Shown piece after piece: positions 8,532 to 17,279 of a DNA stretch of 64,000 nucleotides. The stretch lies in the NCBI RefSeq assembly GCF_048898065.1, contig NZ_JBLWFI010000001.1, positions 2,038,155-2,102,154 of the forward strand, written 5' to 3'. Position 1 is the first letter of the stretch; every line of letters begins with the position of its first letter. Origin of the DNA: Tepidibacillus_B infernus (lineage in GTDB: Bacteria > Bacillota > Bacilli > Tepidibacillales > Tepidibacillaceae). Under the pieces are notes generated by a model that was given only the letters and a program-made list of their open reading frames with translations, had not been told where the DNA came from and made no database searches. The translations under genes and the position numbers were made by a program.

Positions 8532-9730
8532 CTACGCCACGAACTGTTGTCCGTTAAACGTATACACGATTGGTGTGTCCAACACCACTACTGATTGAGC
8601 ATTTAGCCCTTTCAGATACTTTTTACCAATATTGATGGCTCCATTTACGTCAGCGTTTAAAACCGTTTTACAGTCTTCACAAACATATAGTCCTCTATGT
8701 TTGCGGTTTGCTTTTTTTGCATATTCTTTTGACGGCATCGGTTTACAAACAGAACAAGTTTGGGAAGTGTAATCTTCTGAAACAGTTTCTACTGAAATTC
8801 CTTTTTCTTCTGCTTTGTATGTCATCATTTTTACAATCTTTCGATAAGGTAGTCTATGAAACTTCTGATTCGTTTTCTTCCCAAAGCGAGCCTGTTCCCG
8901 AATACCTGTTATGTCCCCAATGACAATGGTTTTCACTCCATGCTGTACCGCTAAGTCAATGACTTTTCTCGTCATGCAATGCAGAATATGAAACGTTTGC
9001 CTGTTCTTTTTCTTATATAATTGAAGAACTCCCCTTGATTTTTTTGGGTATTTTATTCCTTTTGCCGACTGTTGAGCGTCAGAAATAGCTTGATAGTATG
9101 CTATTTTCTTGTGAAAGTACCGCTCAACAGACATCCATTGGCGACCTGAGATGATATGAGAACGTCCATGATAGTCATAACATGTTAAGGCATTGGCAAT
9201 TCCGATGTCAATTGCCATAATTTTGTGCTGGTCTTTTTAATAGGAATATCATTGTATTCTTGTGCAAGGATGATTTTATATTCCCCTTTGGATAGGGATT
9301 TTCCTTCAACGGTTTTGATAATGCCTAATTCAATATGTTTTGGTACCGGAATATAAACAAATTTTTGTTCAATTCCATATTTTTCACGAAGATATTTTTT
9401 AAGTTGTTTTGGAATTGATAAACGCAGGCGATTTTCTTCCACCCGAAAACCGTTATTTAGAAACTTTACATTAAACTTTGTTTGTTTGAATCTTGGCGGT
9501 TTTGGATTTTCTATATCCCCTGATTTTTTCAGCTCAAAAAAAGACTCCCATGCTTCTTGTAAAACCTTTAAGACCTCATGTGCCGATTGAGAAGGCAAGT
9601 TTGCCACATTCCACAGTTTTCTTGCAACATAACCCAATTGCGATAAGATCAAGTCCGTTTCTTGATTGGGTTTGTATATGAAATAAGAGGCACGAATCAT
9701 ATCACTCACCACCTTTCGATTGATTTTCAA
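8532..9730 (-). pseudogene. tnpB: TnpB RNA-guided endonuclease, frameshifted
   Basis: Two overlapping frames make one TnpB of about 395 residues. The N-terminal half (9185-9730) has RASYFIYKPNQETD and PKPPRFKQTKFNVKFL. The C-terminal half (8532-9218) has the RuvC Asp in AIDIGIANAL, Glu region TIVIGDITGIREQ, zinc ribbon CSVC and CEDC, and the last Asp in NADVNGAINIG. The frames join at ATTAAAAAGACC (about 9230-9240): one extra A would restore IPIKKDQHKIMAIDIG. So a one-base loss in an A run splits the gene. TnpB cuts DNA next to the donor site, guided by an RNA made from the element's right end, which would cover the region just below 8532. Confidence 0.8.
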
Positions 9731-10122
9731 TGTATCTTTTTATGACATCTTCACTAATAGAGCCAACCGTTTCGATGTAGAAACTGCTGTTCCACAAATG
9801 ACCTTTCCATAAGTATTTTTTTATTTCAGGAAACTTCAAAAACATTTTTCTTCCCGATATTCCTTTTAACATTTTGACGATGTAAGATGGGGCTATTTTC
9901 GGATGTGCAGAAACAAACACATGAATATGATCTTGTTCACCTACCTCCATCATGATAACTTCAAACCCCTTTTCTTTCGCAATATCTTGAAATAGTTCTT
10001 TTAAATATTGTTCAATTTCATTCGTCAACACTTTTCTTCGGTACTTTACCGACCATACAATTGTGGTAATTAACGTTATAAACACACGTTCGAGCATACG
10101 TGAGATTAGATTTGTTTTTCAT
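9702..10122 (-). pseudogene. tnpA: TnpA Y1 (HUH) transposase of IS200/IS605, frameshifted near the N terminus
   Basis: The main frame contains SVKYRRKVLTNEIEQYLKEL, the HUH motif HIHVFV (family form H-x-H), and the nucleophile Tyr in VIKRYIENQ. The natural N terminus is in another frame: ATG 10122 gives MKNKSNLTYARTCVYNVNYH, which runs straight into IVWSVKYRRK if one A is removed from CACAATTG at about 10058-10062. So this copy has a one-base insertion. The 3' end overlaps tnpB by about 29 bp. Confidence 0.75.
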
Positions 10123-10229
10123 ACATATAGTATATAATATAGAGCCTTTTATAGCCATAAAAGTAAGTTTTCATTAAAACACATATAGTATGTAAGATTA
10201 CAAAAAGAAGGCGGTCTTTCATCTCCCCA

Positions 10230-10409
10230 TTAAAATGCGGAGGATTCTGACCGCTTATACTTAAATTCTTTTTTAAAATCGCCGCAATCGCAGAATTTCT
10301 CTACTTCTTTAATTACGATTGGTCTGATTTTTCTTCCGTATTTATTTTTGAATTTTTCCCAATGTTGATGTTGATCAAAGAAAATACGTTTCAATATGTT
10401 TGTCTCCAT
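10230..10409 (-). pseudogene. N-terminal fragment of an IS91-type transposase
   Basis: From ATG 10409: METNILKRIFFDQHQHWEKF, then KIRPIVIKEVEKFCDCGDFK. This is the start of the transposase family with an N-terminal zinc-binding domain (IS91/IS801 type), just before where its cysteine-rich zinc finger should come. The frame then runs into the left end of the IS200/IS605 element and stops at 10230, so only about 55 native residues remain. Confidence 0.55.
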
Positions 10410-10575
10410 ATAACAAAAATACCACAGTATCAAGGACTGTAGTAGGATAAAATTTTAAACTTTCTGGTGTATGAAATAATGTTTTTAGACACAAAAATAT
10501 CCCAGTGACTATGATATGATTGAAATACTTAACCAAGTTTACTCAATCATCCACCCTACAAGGAGGTCATAGTCA

Positions 10576-12103
10576 ATGAGACTACTTAATAGTAAACAAG
10601 GTTTAAGAAGAAGTCAATTCGCAAAAGAACTTAAAGGTGCTGATTTAGAAAAGGTATTACTTGTTCCAATTGATGTTTCAAAGGTTTTACAGAAATCCAT
10701 GATCTTAAATTACTTTGGTGAAGTGATTCAGACATCATTTTCCTTCATGGTTAATCATACTGGAATGAAGTATCTTATCCAAAAGATTGAAGATGCCAAA
10801 CATTCATGCCGTGCTGAGAAAGTATTTGTTGGTATAGAAGCAACTGGCCACCACTACGAAGATATTGTTCGTATCTTAACAGAGAAGGGCTATTCTGTTC
10901 ACATTATCAATCCAGCTTCAACTCATGAAGAACGGAAGCAACACCTTACTTATACCAAAACCGATGACATAGATTTGTACCTAATTGCCGAAGCATTGGT
11001 TGGCAATAAAGCTACTAATTCTAAGCTTTCTGCTGGCGTATTTAGACAACTTCAAAACTTAACACGGGCTANNNNNNNNNNNNNNNNNNNNNNNNNNNNN
11101 NNNNNNNNNNNNNNNNNNNNNNNNNNNNNNNNNNNNNNNNNNNNNNNNNNNNNNNNNNNNNNNNNNNNNNNNNNNNNNNNNNNNNNNNNNNNNNNNNNNN
11201 NNNNNNNNNNNNNNNNNNNNNNNNNNNNNNNNNNNNNNNNNNNNNNNNNNNNNNNNNNNNNNNNNNNNNNNNNNNNNNNNNNNNNNNNNNNNNNNNNNNN
11301 NNNNNNNNNNNNNNNNNNNNNNNNNNNNNNNNNNNNNNNNNNNNNNNNNNNNNNNNNNNNNNNNNNNNNNNNNNNNNNNNNNNNNNNNNNNNNNNNNNNN
11401 NNNNNNNNNNNNNNNNNNNNNNNNNNNNNNNNNNNNNNNNNNNNNNNNNNNNNNNNNNNNNNNNNNNNNNNNNNNNNNNNNNNNNNNNNNNNNNNNNNNN
11501 NNNNNNNNNNNNNNNNNNNNNNNNNNNNNNNNNNNNNNNNNNNNNNNNNNNNNNNNNNNNNNNNNNNNNNNNNNNNNNNNNNNNNNNNNNNNNNNNNNNN
11601 NNNNNNNNNNNNNNNNNNNNNNNNNNNNNNNNNNNNNNNNNNNNNNNNNNNNNNNNNNNNNNNNNNNNNNNNNNNNNNNNNNNNNNNNNNNNNNNNNNNN
11701 NNNNNNNNNNNNNNNNNNNNNNNNNNNNNNNNNNNNNNNNNNNNNNNNNNNNNNNNNNNNNNNNNNNNNNNNNNNNNNNNNNNNNNNNNNNNNNNNNNNN
11801 NNNNNNNNNNNNNNNNNNNNNNNNNNNNNNNNNNNNNNNNNNNNNNNNNNNNNNNNNNNNNNNNNNNNNNNNNNNNNNNNNNNNNNNNNNNNNNNNNNNN
11901 NNNNNNNNNNNNNNNNNNNNNNNNNNNNNNNNNNNNNNNNNNNNNNNNNNNNNNNNNNNNNNNNNNNNNNNNNNNNNNNNNNNNNNNNNNNNNNNNNNNN
12001 NNNNNACCTCGCAGATAAGCCTTATCCCACTCGTCCTGTAAATGCGAATCAGTACGTTAATTCTAATTTGTACTCAATGCCAGAATGCATCAATGCAGAT
12101 TAA
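10576..12103 (+). CDS. IS110-family DEDD transposase, interior unsequenced
   Basis: The start ATG 10576 follows AAGGAGG by 9 bases. The N-terminal RuvC-like DEDD domain is visible: Asp in VPIDVSK, Glu in FVGIEATGHHY, Asp pair in TKTDDIDLYLIAEAL. The middle is lost in 934 N (11072-12005). After the gap a frame reading LADKPYPTRPVNANQYVN ends at TAA 12101-12103 and looks like the native C terminus. It is out of phase with the N-terminal part only because the N count is arbitrary. The Tnp20 domain with its catalytic Ser must lie in the gap. It recombines DNA under bridge-RNA guidance. Confidence 0.75.
11072..12005. other. Assembly gap of 934 N
   Basis: No sequence. It lies inside an IS110 transposase gene, so the true length is probably shorter. 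Confidence 0.95.
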
Positions 12104-12260
12104 AGAAGCGAGTGAATGCCCATTTCTGAATCAAGAAAAGGGTACCTGTTTTATAACAACTTGGTTAATTGCTACTTGTAAAAAAAAGGAAATTACGGTA
12201 GGCGTGTTTGAGTTACCATAAAACTTGAAAAAAATATTTGACATAGTACGCTTATCTTTT

Positions 12261-12297
12261 AAAAAAAGACAGCCATTTCTGACTGTCTTTTTTTAAC
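12261..12297 (-). terminator. Terminator of the S-layer gene
   Basis: AGACAG and CTGTCT arms (12268-12289) lie between an A run and a T run, so it can work on both strands. It sits about 25 bases after the S-layer stop codon. Confidence 0.85.
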
Positions 12298-12319
12298 ATT
12301 TTTCTGTTATTTAGTAAGA

Positions 12320-15226
12320 TTATAGACCAACAGTAAATTCTACAGATACAGTTACTCCACTAGTATATTTAAATGTTGCTGTAAACTTATCTCCCATTTT
12401 AGCTCCAGTAATATCTGTATCTACAGTACCATTATTAGCAACTGTTAGAAGAGATCCGTCTACCTTTGATAGATTAGTTATTGTTATTACTGGAGTTTCA
12501 GTTATAACAACACCATATTGATCTTTTACTAGAGTTGTATCAATTACTGCAGCTAGGTCAGTAGCTGAAATTGTACCTGAATGGATTGTTGCTTTTCCAT
12601 CAGTTACTTTAAGGCTATCAAATGCAACTGAAGTTACTTTTGGAGTTATATTAGATACTAATAACTCTTTTTCAAGAATAGCAGCAGCCGCACCATTAGC
12701 ATCATTTACAGTTACTAATACATTTACTTTAACATCTTTATAATTTAAAGTATTGTCTAAGAAATCATTAGCTATATATCCGTTAGTATACACATCACTA
12801 ACTACATTTGCAGCAACAGATAATTTACCATCAGTTGTTACAGTATAATCAGCCGCAGGTAATAATACTTTTGTACCATCAGCCATTACACCATATACAT
12901 TTACAGTTTTGTTATACTTAGCGTCTGCAGTATTATTAGCATCTCCATCATTATACATAGTTCCTAAATCAGCTACTTCAAAACTTGCATAAGCGGATTG
13001 ATCAACTTTTGTGAATGTTACAGACTTAGCACTTGAAGCTAAAGTTGTAACACCGCCATCTATTGATAATGCAAACACTAATTTTTCAGTTGCATTTAAA
13101 CCAGCATCAGTTTTTGCAGCTACGGTAATTTTTTCAGTACTACCATTTAGTACTTGAGTTGCTAAATCTTCAGCATAAACAGTTGATACTACAGTAAATG
13201 GAGACTTGTCAGTACTTGGTTTTTCAGAAGTTACAACAATTTGATTTGCTGAACCATTTAACCATGTTTCTACATCAGCATCTTGTATTGTACGTCCGTA
13301 TTGGTCTTGGATAATTAAATCTTTACCAAGAATATCAACACTATTACCACTTGCAACTTTTGTTGCTTTTGTAGCATCTAATCCTACGATTGCAGTAGGT
13401 CTAGCTGTTTCTTTAACATTCAACATTAAGCTAGAGAAGCTTCCACTTTCTGCAACTAATGATGTTAAATATACAGGTGCATCATTAATATCTGTAGCTC
13501 CGGCATCTGCAGGGGCTGTATAGTATAATTTTGCACTTCCATCATTTTGTTGTTCAAATTTAAGACCTGTAGCTAATGTAACTTTACCATCTAAAGCAGC
13601 AAACTTAGTCACAGGATTTCCATATTGGTCAACAGCAGTAAATGGGATTTCAACTTTTTCACCTTCAGCTACAATCTTATTTGGAGCAGAAAGTGTAAAT
13701 GTTTTTACAGCTGCTACTGCTTGAGCTTCGATAGAGTAAGTGGATACTTTTCCAGTTACTTTTGAAATTGCTTGTATAGTTACAGAACCACCTTTATTTA
13801 CTGATGTTCCAGCAACTAAAGTTACTGCTTCATATGTTACATCATCAATAGTAACATCTGTTGTTTCAGCGTACCCTGTTGAACTTACAAATAATGGGTT
13901 GTTAGATGTAAATACTAAATCAGAGTGTGCTGGATTGGACATAACATTTCCGTATTGATCTTTCACTCTAAATAATAGTACATATTTTCCGTCTGTGAAT
14001 CCAGCTGGTAAATCCTCTAATTTGTTTGTTAGAGTATTATATACACCTTTAAATTCTACAGAATCTGCTTGAGCTGCTAAACCTATTTTTACTTCCCCAT
14101 TAACAACTGTACCAGTTGCAGCGTGAACACCTGTAATATACACAGTTGCTCCAGGAATGAAATCTAATCCTCCTGCTGCTGTGATTACAAAAGTTCCTTT
14201 AATTGTATCTTCATTAGCAACAGCTTCACCAGTTGAAATTGTCCAGTTGATGGATTGGCCAGTCATTTTCTCGCCATATTGGTTTAAAACTTCATAACTT
14301 ACTAATGCTTTTTTGTTATCTGTTGCTAATCTAGGAGCAATGTCAGAAGTAATATTTATTTTAGATACTTTAACATCCTGTACTGATACAGTTGATGTTA
14401 ATGCAGTCTCTGTTAATCCTTCAACTTTAACTGTATAATCACCTTTGGTTAAGTTGGTTGTAGTTGTTAGGACTACAGATTTTTTATCTGCTGAGAATTC
14501 AACTTTATCTATACTTACAGGCACAGCACCTTTAACAACAGTTACAATTGCCTTAGTTGTATCTACTTCTTTGTTAAAATTAACTTCTAATTTTTTAGCA
14601 CCAACTGCGCTTGCGGAAACAATTGCAGGTTGTTTAGAAGCTTGGTATGCTTCATAAGTAGCGTAAGTACCAACTACTAAGTCAGCACGACTAGCATCTA
14701 CAGTGAAATCACCAAAAGCAGCTAATACTCCCGCTTTAACTGCAGCAGCTACTGATGCAGTTGCCCAAGAAGCAGTCTTACCTTCTACAGTAGCATTTTC
14801 ATCTACTGGTAAATCTAAAGCACGAACCAATACCATTGCAAGTTCTTGCAGACTTACTTGATCGTTAGGACGAAAACCGTAAGTCCCATCTGCCTTTTTA
14901 CCACCTTGCATTAATCCAGCTTTAACCACTGCACCGATGTATCCTTGAGTGTAAGCCCAATGATCTTGTGGCTCATCTTTAAATAAATCAACTTTACCAG
15001 TAACTGGTGCTAATTCAAATGTGTTTACTAAAACTTTTGCTAGTTCTGCACGAGTCATTGTTTTGTCAAGACCAGCAGTACCATCAGCATATCCATCCAT
15101 AACTCCAGCATCTTTTAATGCTTGGAATTTGGCATCAGGTGTTAGACTAGCATTAGCAGCAAACGCAGGTGTAACCATTGTAAGTACAAGTGCGAATACT
15201 AAGAATGCGTTTAATAGTTTTCTCAT
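12320..15226 (-). CDS. S-layer protein with three N-terminal SLH domains
   Basis: I take ATG 15226 (MRKLLNAFLVFALVLTMV, signal peptide ending AFA) because AGGAGGAG is 11 bases upstream; the frame runs 24 codons further up but without a signal peptide. About 968 residues. SLH-type repeats cover roughly residues 25-70 (DAGVMDGYADG, TMTRAELAKVL), 85-145 (DHWAYTQGYIGAVVKAGL, RPNDQVSLQELAMVLV) and 150-200. The rest consists of Ig-like and invasin-like beta modules with repeated DQYG motifs, typical of Bacillales surface arrays. SLH domains bind pyruvylated wall polymer, and csaB for that modification lies 3.5 kb away. High expression is likely from the long leader and strong ribosome site. Confidence 0.9.
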   Translation of the reverse strand: MRKLLNAFLVFALVLTMVTPAFAANASLTPDAKFQALKDAGVMDGYADGTAGLDKTMTRAELAKVLVNTFELAPVTGKVDLFKDEPQDHWAYTQGYIGAVVKAGLMQGGKKADGTYGFRPNDQVSLQELAMVLVRALDLPVDENATVEGKTASWATASVAAAVKAGVLAAFGDFTVDASRADLVVGTYATYEAYQASKQPAIVSASAVGAKKLEVNFNKEVDTTKAIVTVVKGAVPVSIDKVEFSADKKSVVLTTTTNLTKGDYTVKVEGLTETALTSTVSVQDVKVSKINITSDIAPRLATDNKKALVSYEVLNQYGEKMTGQSINWTISTGEAVANEDTIKGTFVITAAGGLDFIPGATVYITGVHAATGTVVNGEVKIGLAAQADSVEFKGVYNTLTNKLEDLPAGFTDGKYVLLFRVKDQYGNVMSNPAHSDLVFTSNNPLFVSSTGYAETTDVTIDDVTYEAVTLVAGTSVNKGGSVTIQAISKVTGKVSTYSIEAQAVAAVKTFTLSAPNKIVAEGEKVEIPFTAVDQYGNPVTKFAALDGKVTLATGLKFEQQNDGSAKLYYTAPADAGATDINDAPVYLTSLVAESGSFSSLMLNVKETARPTAIVGLDATKATKVASGNSVDILGKDLIIQDQYGRTIQDADVETWLNGSANQIVVTSEKPSTDKSPFTVVSTVYAEDLATQVLNGSTEKITVAAKTDAGLNATEKLVFALSIDGGVTTLASSAKSVTFTKVDQSAYASFEVADLGTMYNDGDANNTADAKYNKTVNVYGVMADGTKVLLPAADYTVTTDGKLSVAANVVSDVYTNGYIANDFLDNTLNYKDVKVNVLVTVNDANGAAAAILEKELLVSNITPKVTSVAFDSLKVTDGKATIHSGTISATDLAAVIDTTLVKDQYGVVITETPVITITNLSKVDGSLLTVANNGTVDTDITGAKMGDKFTATFKYTSGVTVSVEFTVGL

Positions 15227-15426
15227 AACCTTTGTTTCTCCTCCTCTAATTCTGTTTGGTTGAGAGTTATTTAGTCTTTTATAGCTCTGTTCTCTCATGT
15301 CCCGACACCCCCTCTCCTGAGTTGAGCAATATATCTCTATTTATATATTTTATGTCTACGGTAATTTAACCGTAGAAACTTGTTAACATCATTAATGGTA
15401 CAATCTGCTAAAAAACTACTTAATTG
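15227..15426 (-). promoter_or_regulatory. Long 5' leader of the S-layer mRNA with a hairpin
   Basis: About 200 bases separate the predicted promoter from the start codon. At 15355-15376 TCTACGGT and ACCGTAGA form an 8-bp stem with a 6-base loop. Long structured leaders that stabilise mRNA are common for S-layer genes. The rest of this stretch holds no gene that I can support. Confidence 0.45.
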
Positions 15427-15455
15427 ATTATACAATGGGTTTTCTAGTTCGTAAA
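15427..15455 (-). promoter_or_regulatory. Candidate sigma-A promoter of the S-layer gene
   Basis: On the minus strand TTTACG, a 17-base spacer and TATAAT (15427-15432). The -10 is perfect and the -35 weak. S-layer genes often have several promoters, and I cannot exclude others upstream to about 15600. Confidence 0.45.
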
Positions 15456-15630
15456 GGGTAAAGTTTCCATAAATAGTTTATCTTTTATACTTCACGATTA
15501 TGGGTTTTGTTATGTCTGACTTGCTGAATATATGGTATGAATTTCCTATACAACATATTAGACGTATATTTAGCAAAAAAGTTTCACCTCTTTTTTAAAA
15601 TTTTTTTAAGTTCTCTTTTGTACTTATACT

Positions 15631-15658
15631 TTGAGTAACTTATTGCCTATGCTACAAT
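15631..15658 (+). promoter_or_regulatory. Candidate sigma-A promoter of the YigZ/YvyE gene
   Basis: TTGAGT (15631-15636), a 16-base spacer and TACAAT (15653-15658), about 22 bases before the start codon. Confidence 0.5.
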
Positions 15659-15679
15659 ACTCTATGTGAGGTGTACTAT

Positions 15680-16354
15680 ATGTTAAAACGATATTTAACA
15701 ACCAATGACTACGGGGAAAAGTCCATTATAATTCGCAAATCAGAATTTATTGGCTATGTGAAACATGCAACAACTGAAGAAGAGGCAAATGCTTTTATTG
15801 AGTCGATTAAGAAGAAGCATTGGGATGCGACTCATAATTGTTCTGCTTATGTGATTGGGGAGCATGACCAATTTCAAAAAGCGAATGATGATGGGGAACC
15901 TAGTGGAACAGCAGGAAAGCCTATCTTAGAAGTAATAAAAAAGATGGGTCTAAAAGATACAGTTGTGGTAGTTACCCGGTATTTTGGCGGGATTCTGCTT
16001 GGTGCTGGTGGTTTGATTCGTGCCTATGGCAAGGCCGCAAAAGAAGGTATTTTGGCTGCTGGGGTGATCGAGAGAATTCTTTATCGACAGGTACATGTTA
16101 CGATCGATTACACTTGGTATGGCAAAATGGAAAATGAGATGAAGAATCGTGGTATCACTGTACATGATGTACAGTTTCTTGAGAATGTGATGATGACGCT
16201 ATTAGCGGTTGATGGGGAAGAAGATCAGCTGGTAAATATGGTTACGAATCTTACTAATGGACAAGCGAACCTAACCATAGGGGAAGCTCTTTATGTAGAT
16301 AAAGCTTATCATTTATATGGAGAAGAAGAGGACGAAGAAGAGGAAATTGAGTAA
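15680..16354 (+). CDS. yvyE: YigZ/YvyE family protein (IMPACT-like)
   Basis: I use ATG 15680, 8 bases after GAGGTG, rather than the GTG three codons earlier. The N-terminal UPF0029 domain is clear: SEFIGYVKHATTEEEANAFI, HNCSAYVIGEHDQ, ANDDGEPSGTAGKPIL, VVVVTRYFGGILLGAGGLIR. A C-terminal DUF1949 ferredoxin-like domain follows (about residues 140-205) and ends in a Glu-rich tail. The family is conserved in bacteria; IMPACT relatives act in translation control, but the bacterial role is not settled. In many Bacillales it sits beside the same wall-polymer and tagO-type genes as here. Confidence 0.9.
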   Translation: MLKRYLTTNDYGEKSIIIRKSEFIGYVKHATTEEEANAFIESIKKKHWDATHNCSAYVIGEHDQFQKANDDGEPSGTAGKPILEVIKKMGLKDTVVVVTRYFGGILLGAGGLIRAYGKAAKEGILAAGVIERILYRQVHVTIDYTWYGKMENEMKNRGITVHDVQFLENVMMTLLAVDGEEDQLVNMVTNLTNGQANLTIGEALYVDKAYHLYGEEEDEEEEIE

Positions 16355-16361
16355 CAATGAG

Positions 16362-16467
16362 GGGTTTGTATATTCCATAAGCAACGACCTTTGGGAGTGT
16401 ATTTCTTACCTTATTATTTATTCGAAGAAATACACGGACGACGGAGTGCGTTGGAATATACAAACCC
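16362..16467 (-). repeat. Palindromic intergenic repeat, copy A (106 bp)
   Basis: The 16-bp ends GGGTTTGTATATTCCA and TGGAATATACAAACCC are perfect inverted repeats. Inside, GTGTATTTCTT (16397-16407) and AAGAAATACAC (16425-16435) form a second palindrome. In the orientation used for the other copies this one lies on the minus strand. It sits between two convergent genes. Confidence 0.85.
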
Positions 16468-16492
16468 ATTTCTTTATCAACACTATCCCATC

Positions 16493-17233
16493 TTATCTAC
16501 TCTTTATAACCCTCCACAAGAACTTTGGTAGGTTCATCATCCGGCCGGCACGTGTTGGCTGTTTGATTAGACGATGAAGCCATTCTAAGCCAAGCTTTTG
16601 CATCCAGACTGGTGCCCGTTTAACATTGCCTGTGAGCACGTCAAAGGTTCCGCCAACGCCCATGACGTATTGAACTGGAAGTTGATCCAAATACTTGGCA
16701 ATCCACTTCTCTTGACGGGGTGAACCTAAGGCCACAAAGAGATAGTCTGGTTCTGCTTGTTGAATTTTCCTTACAATCTTCTCATGATCCTTTTCATAGC
16801 CATCTTGAGTACCTACGACTTGTAGATTAGGATAGCGTTGTTGTAGGATTTCTCCTGCTTTTTGCACAACATCAGGTGCAGCGCCATAAAGGAAGATCTT
16901 CTTCCCATCTTGAGCGGCCACTTTCACCATCTCTTCAAACAAGCCAACCCCTGTGACACGAGGAATCGGGGGTAAATCTAATATCTTCCCTGCTACCACT
17001 AATCCAACACCATCTGCAATCAATAGGGTGGCTTTATTTTCAATAATCGATGACAGTTCTTCATCTTGCAAAGATTTCATGATCTTTTCAGGATTTTGAG
17101 CAATCACAAATTGCTTCTTCCCTTTTTTCATTTGCTCTCGAAGATAATTAACAGCTTGCTGCATATTTACTAGATTGACAGGTTTGCCTAAAATTCTAAC
17201 CTTTCGTAATTCCATCAATTCTTGTGTATCCAT
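16493..17233 (-). CDS. tagA: WecG/TagA/CpsF family glycosyltransferase
   Basis: 246 residues, normal for the family. It transfers N-acetylmannosamine (or a related sugar) from UDP to a lipid-linked GlcNAc, the committed step of wall polymer linkage-unit synthesis, at the inner membrane face. Family marks: KKQFVIAQNPEKIM, ADGVGLVVAGKILDLPPIPR (the active-site Asp region), KIFLYGAAPDVVQKAGE and LFVALGSPRQEKWI. It is the distal gene of a minus-strand series with a UDP-sugar dehydrogenase and csaB. The exact sugar cannot be read from sequence, so tagA is by family only. Confidence 0.85.
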   Translation of the reverse strand: MDTQELMELRKVRILGKPVNLVNMQQAVNYLREQMKKGKKQFVIAQNPEKIMKSLQDEELSSIIENKATLLIADGVGLVVAGKILDLPPIPRVTGVGLFEEMVKVAAQDGKKIFLYGAAPDVVQKAGEILQQRYPNLQVVGTQDGYEKDHEKIVRKIQQAEPDYLFVALGSPRQEKWIAKYLDQLPVQYVMGVGGTFDVLTGNVKRAPVWMQKLGLEWLHRLIKQPTRAGRMMNLPKFLWRVIKSR

Positions 17234-17279
17234 CGTTATCCCCTTATAGGTTCACTTACTTTTTAGACATGAGATTGCT

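Larger units (their letters stand above)
8516..10260 (-). mobile_element. IS200/IS605-family element with tnpA and tnpB, both frameshifted
   Basis: The right end next to the tnpB stop carries the palindrome ACGAGAAGCTCGT (8517-8529). The left end beyond tnpA contains a subterminal hairpin with arms CTCC-CATT and AATG-GGAG around 10220-10245. There are no terminal inverted repeats, as is normal for this family, which moves as single-stranded DNA by a peel-and-paste route. Exact ends are estimated. Both genes carry a one-base frameshift, so this copy is probably immobile unless the shifts are sequencing errors. Confidence 0.75.
10440..12250 (+). mobile_element. IS110-family element, ends estimated, interior unsequenced
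   Basis: It consists of the transposase gene plus about 130 bp upstream and 150 bp downstream of non-coding DNA. IS110 elements lack long terminal repeats and carry a bridge RNA in a non-coding flank, so I cannot set the ends from sequence. TTGACA at 12238-12243 lies near the expected right end, and TATGAT at about 10510-10515 near the left end; joined in a circle these could form a promoter. This is inference. Confidence 0.5.

Noticed and set aside
10230..10433. Complete small gene of 67 residues
   Set aside because: Only the start of an IS91-type transposase is present, and the final residues come from the left end of the neighbouring element.
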